Shown here: piece by piece, positions 5,956 through 6,319 of the stretch
How positions within the stretch are numbered: the first letter of the stretch is position 1
How the letters are laid out: every line of letters begins with the position of its first letter
From: Anaerolineae bacterium
Lineage (GTDB): Bacteria > Chloroflexota > Anaerolineae > B4-G1 > DUEL01
NCBI GenBank assembly: GCA_029932895.1
Contig: JAOZPF010000180.1
Coordinates: 1-6,319, forward strand
Length of the DNA: 6,319 bases
Direction: 5' to 3'
Position numbers and translations under genes: made by a program
The notes under the pieces: model-generated
What the model was told of the DNA's origin: nothing
The model's input: the letters and a program-made list of their open reading frames with translations, nothing else
Database searches by the model: none

Positions 5956-5970
5956 CACCTCGGCGAGGTG
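5956..5970 (-). terminator. Short hairpin just after the right-edge gene
   Basis: CACCTC (5956-5961) pairs with GAGGTG (5965-5970) around a 3-nt loop, 17 nt past the stop codon on the minus strand. It is short and has no T tract, so it is only a weak terminator candidate. Confidence 0.3.
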
Positions 5971-5987
5971 CGACGCCCCTGCTGGTC

Positions 5988-6319
5988 CTAAGGCCCGTAC
6001 CCCCGCACCACGAGCGGCAGGAAGATACTGCGCGGCATGAACTCGTCCGCGCCGATATCCGGCGTGGCCGTGCCATCCGGGTGGCCGTCGGCGGGCCGGG
6101 TATCGCCGTCGATGTCGGTGACAACACCAGCGTCCACTCCCGCATCTATCGCCGCTGAGCCTCCGGTGAGGTGATAGTCCCAGCCGGCAGGGTCGGCGAA
6201 GAGGGGGTCTTGGTGGATGTCGATCGTGCCAGTGACGATGGTGCCTCCTCCGTCGATATTGGCACCGTTGCCCCACCACAGGGTCCCTTCCAGCGTGGCT
6301 GTCCCGCCGGTGGTGACGT
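5988..6319 (-). CDS. C-terminal end of a second secreted beta-helix protein (partial)
   Basis: The minus strand is open from the right edge to a TAG at 5990-5988, giving 109 residues with no start in the window. The segment begins with Gly/Thr/Ala-rich repeats (GGTATLEGTLWWGNGANIDG, then GTIVTGTIDI), as in parallel beta-helix rungs. It continues with DPLFADPAGWDYHLTGGSAAI, then DAG, then DIDGDTRP and PDIGADEF. These are the standard end motifs of secreted beta-helix or right-handed parallel helix surface proteins ('DPLF.DPA..DYHL..GS.AID.G ... DIDGD.RP ... DIGADE'). The end is IFLPLVVRGYGP, the same LPLV-type tail as the protein ending at 194. The protein is probably exported. Whether it has lyase or adhesin function cannot be told from this part. 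A minus-strand open frame at 5776-6279 overlaps it in another phase and is a shadow. Confidence 0.88.
   Translation of the reverse strand, partial: VTTGGTATLEGTLWWGNGANIDGGGTIVTGTIDIHQDPLFADPAGWDYHLTGGSAAIDAGVDAGVVTDIDGDTRPADGHPDGTATPDIGADEFMPRSIFLPLVVRGYGP

Noticed and set aside
5776..6279. 167-codon minus-strand open frame
   Set aside because: Most of it overlaps the beta-helix gene in another phase and is Arg/His-rich without a domain. Only its tail region is of interest, as part of a possible dispersed element.

Overview
The window is GC-rich bacterial DNA, most likely from a Chloroflexota (Anaerolineae/Caldilineae-like) genome or metagenome bin. The assignment is an inference. It rests on two secreted beta-helix-type proteins ending in an (Y/F)LPLV tail, Pro/Thr 'PTPTPT' linkers behind a signal anchor, and TPR-rich extracytoplasmic proteins, a combination I associate with that phylum. 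No rRNA, tRNA, CRISPR, IS element or phage gene was seen.

Layout, left to right. (1) 1-194 (+): the last 63 residues of a secreted right-handed beta-helix / choice-of-anchor Q type protein. (2) 204-233: a perfect 11-bp hairpin. (3) 257-529 (+): a 90-aa protein built of six ~13-residue repeats, which I recognise as the DUF6150 / 'septknot' type. (4) 563-1465 (+): a 300-aa, three-TM membrane protein of unknown family, 33 nt downstream and probably co-transcribed. (5) 1466-1665: intergenic, with a good sigma70-type promoter at 1608-1636. (6) 1666-3201 (+): a membrane-anchored TPR protein with a beta-rich insert. (7) 3204-4481 (-): an MFS efflux-type transporter, convergent with the TPR gene with only 2 nt between them. 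(8) 4502-5653 (-): a YghO-like two-domain GNAT acetyltransferase upstream of the MFS gene, probably the same operon, with its own promoter at 5720-5747. (9) 5748-5987: non-coding, with three hairpins. (10) 5988-6319 (-): the C-terminal 109 residues of a second secreted beta-helix protein, open at the right edge.

Functionally the window holds a surface/secreted theme (two beta-helix C-termini and the anchored TPR protein), an acetyltransferase plus efflux-carrier pair, and the repeat protein next to an orphan membrane protein. The last pair is the best candidate for something undescribed, but nothing in the sequence proves that the two gene products work together. The intergenic hairpin cluster at 5809-5970 is the most interesting non-coding signal.
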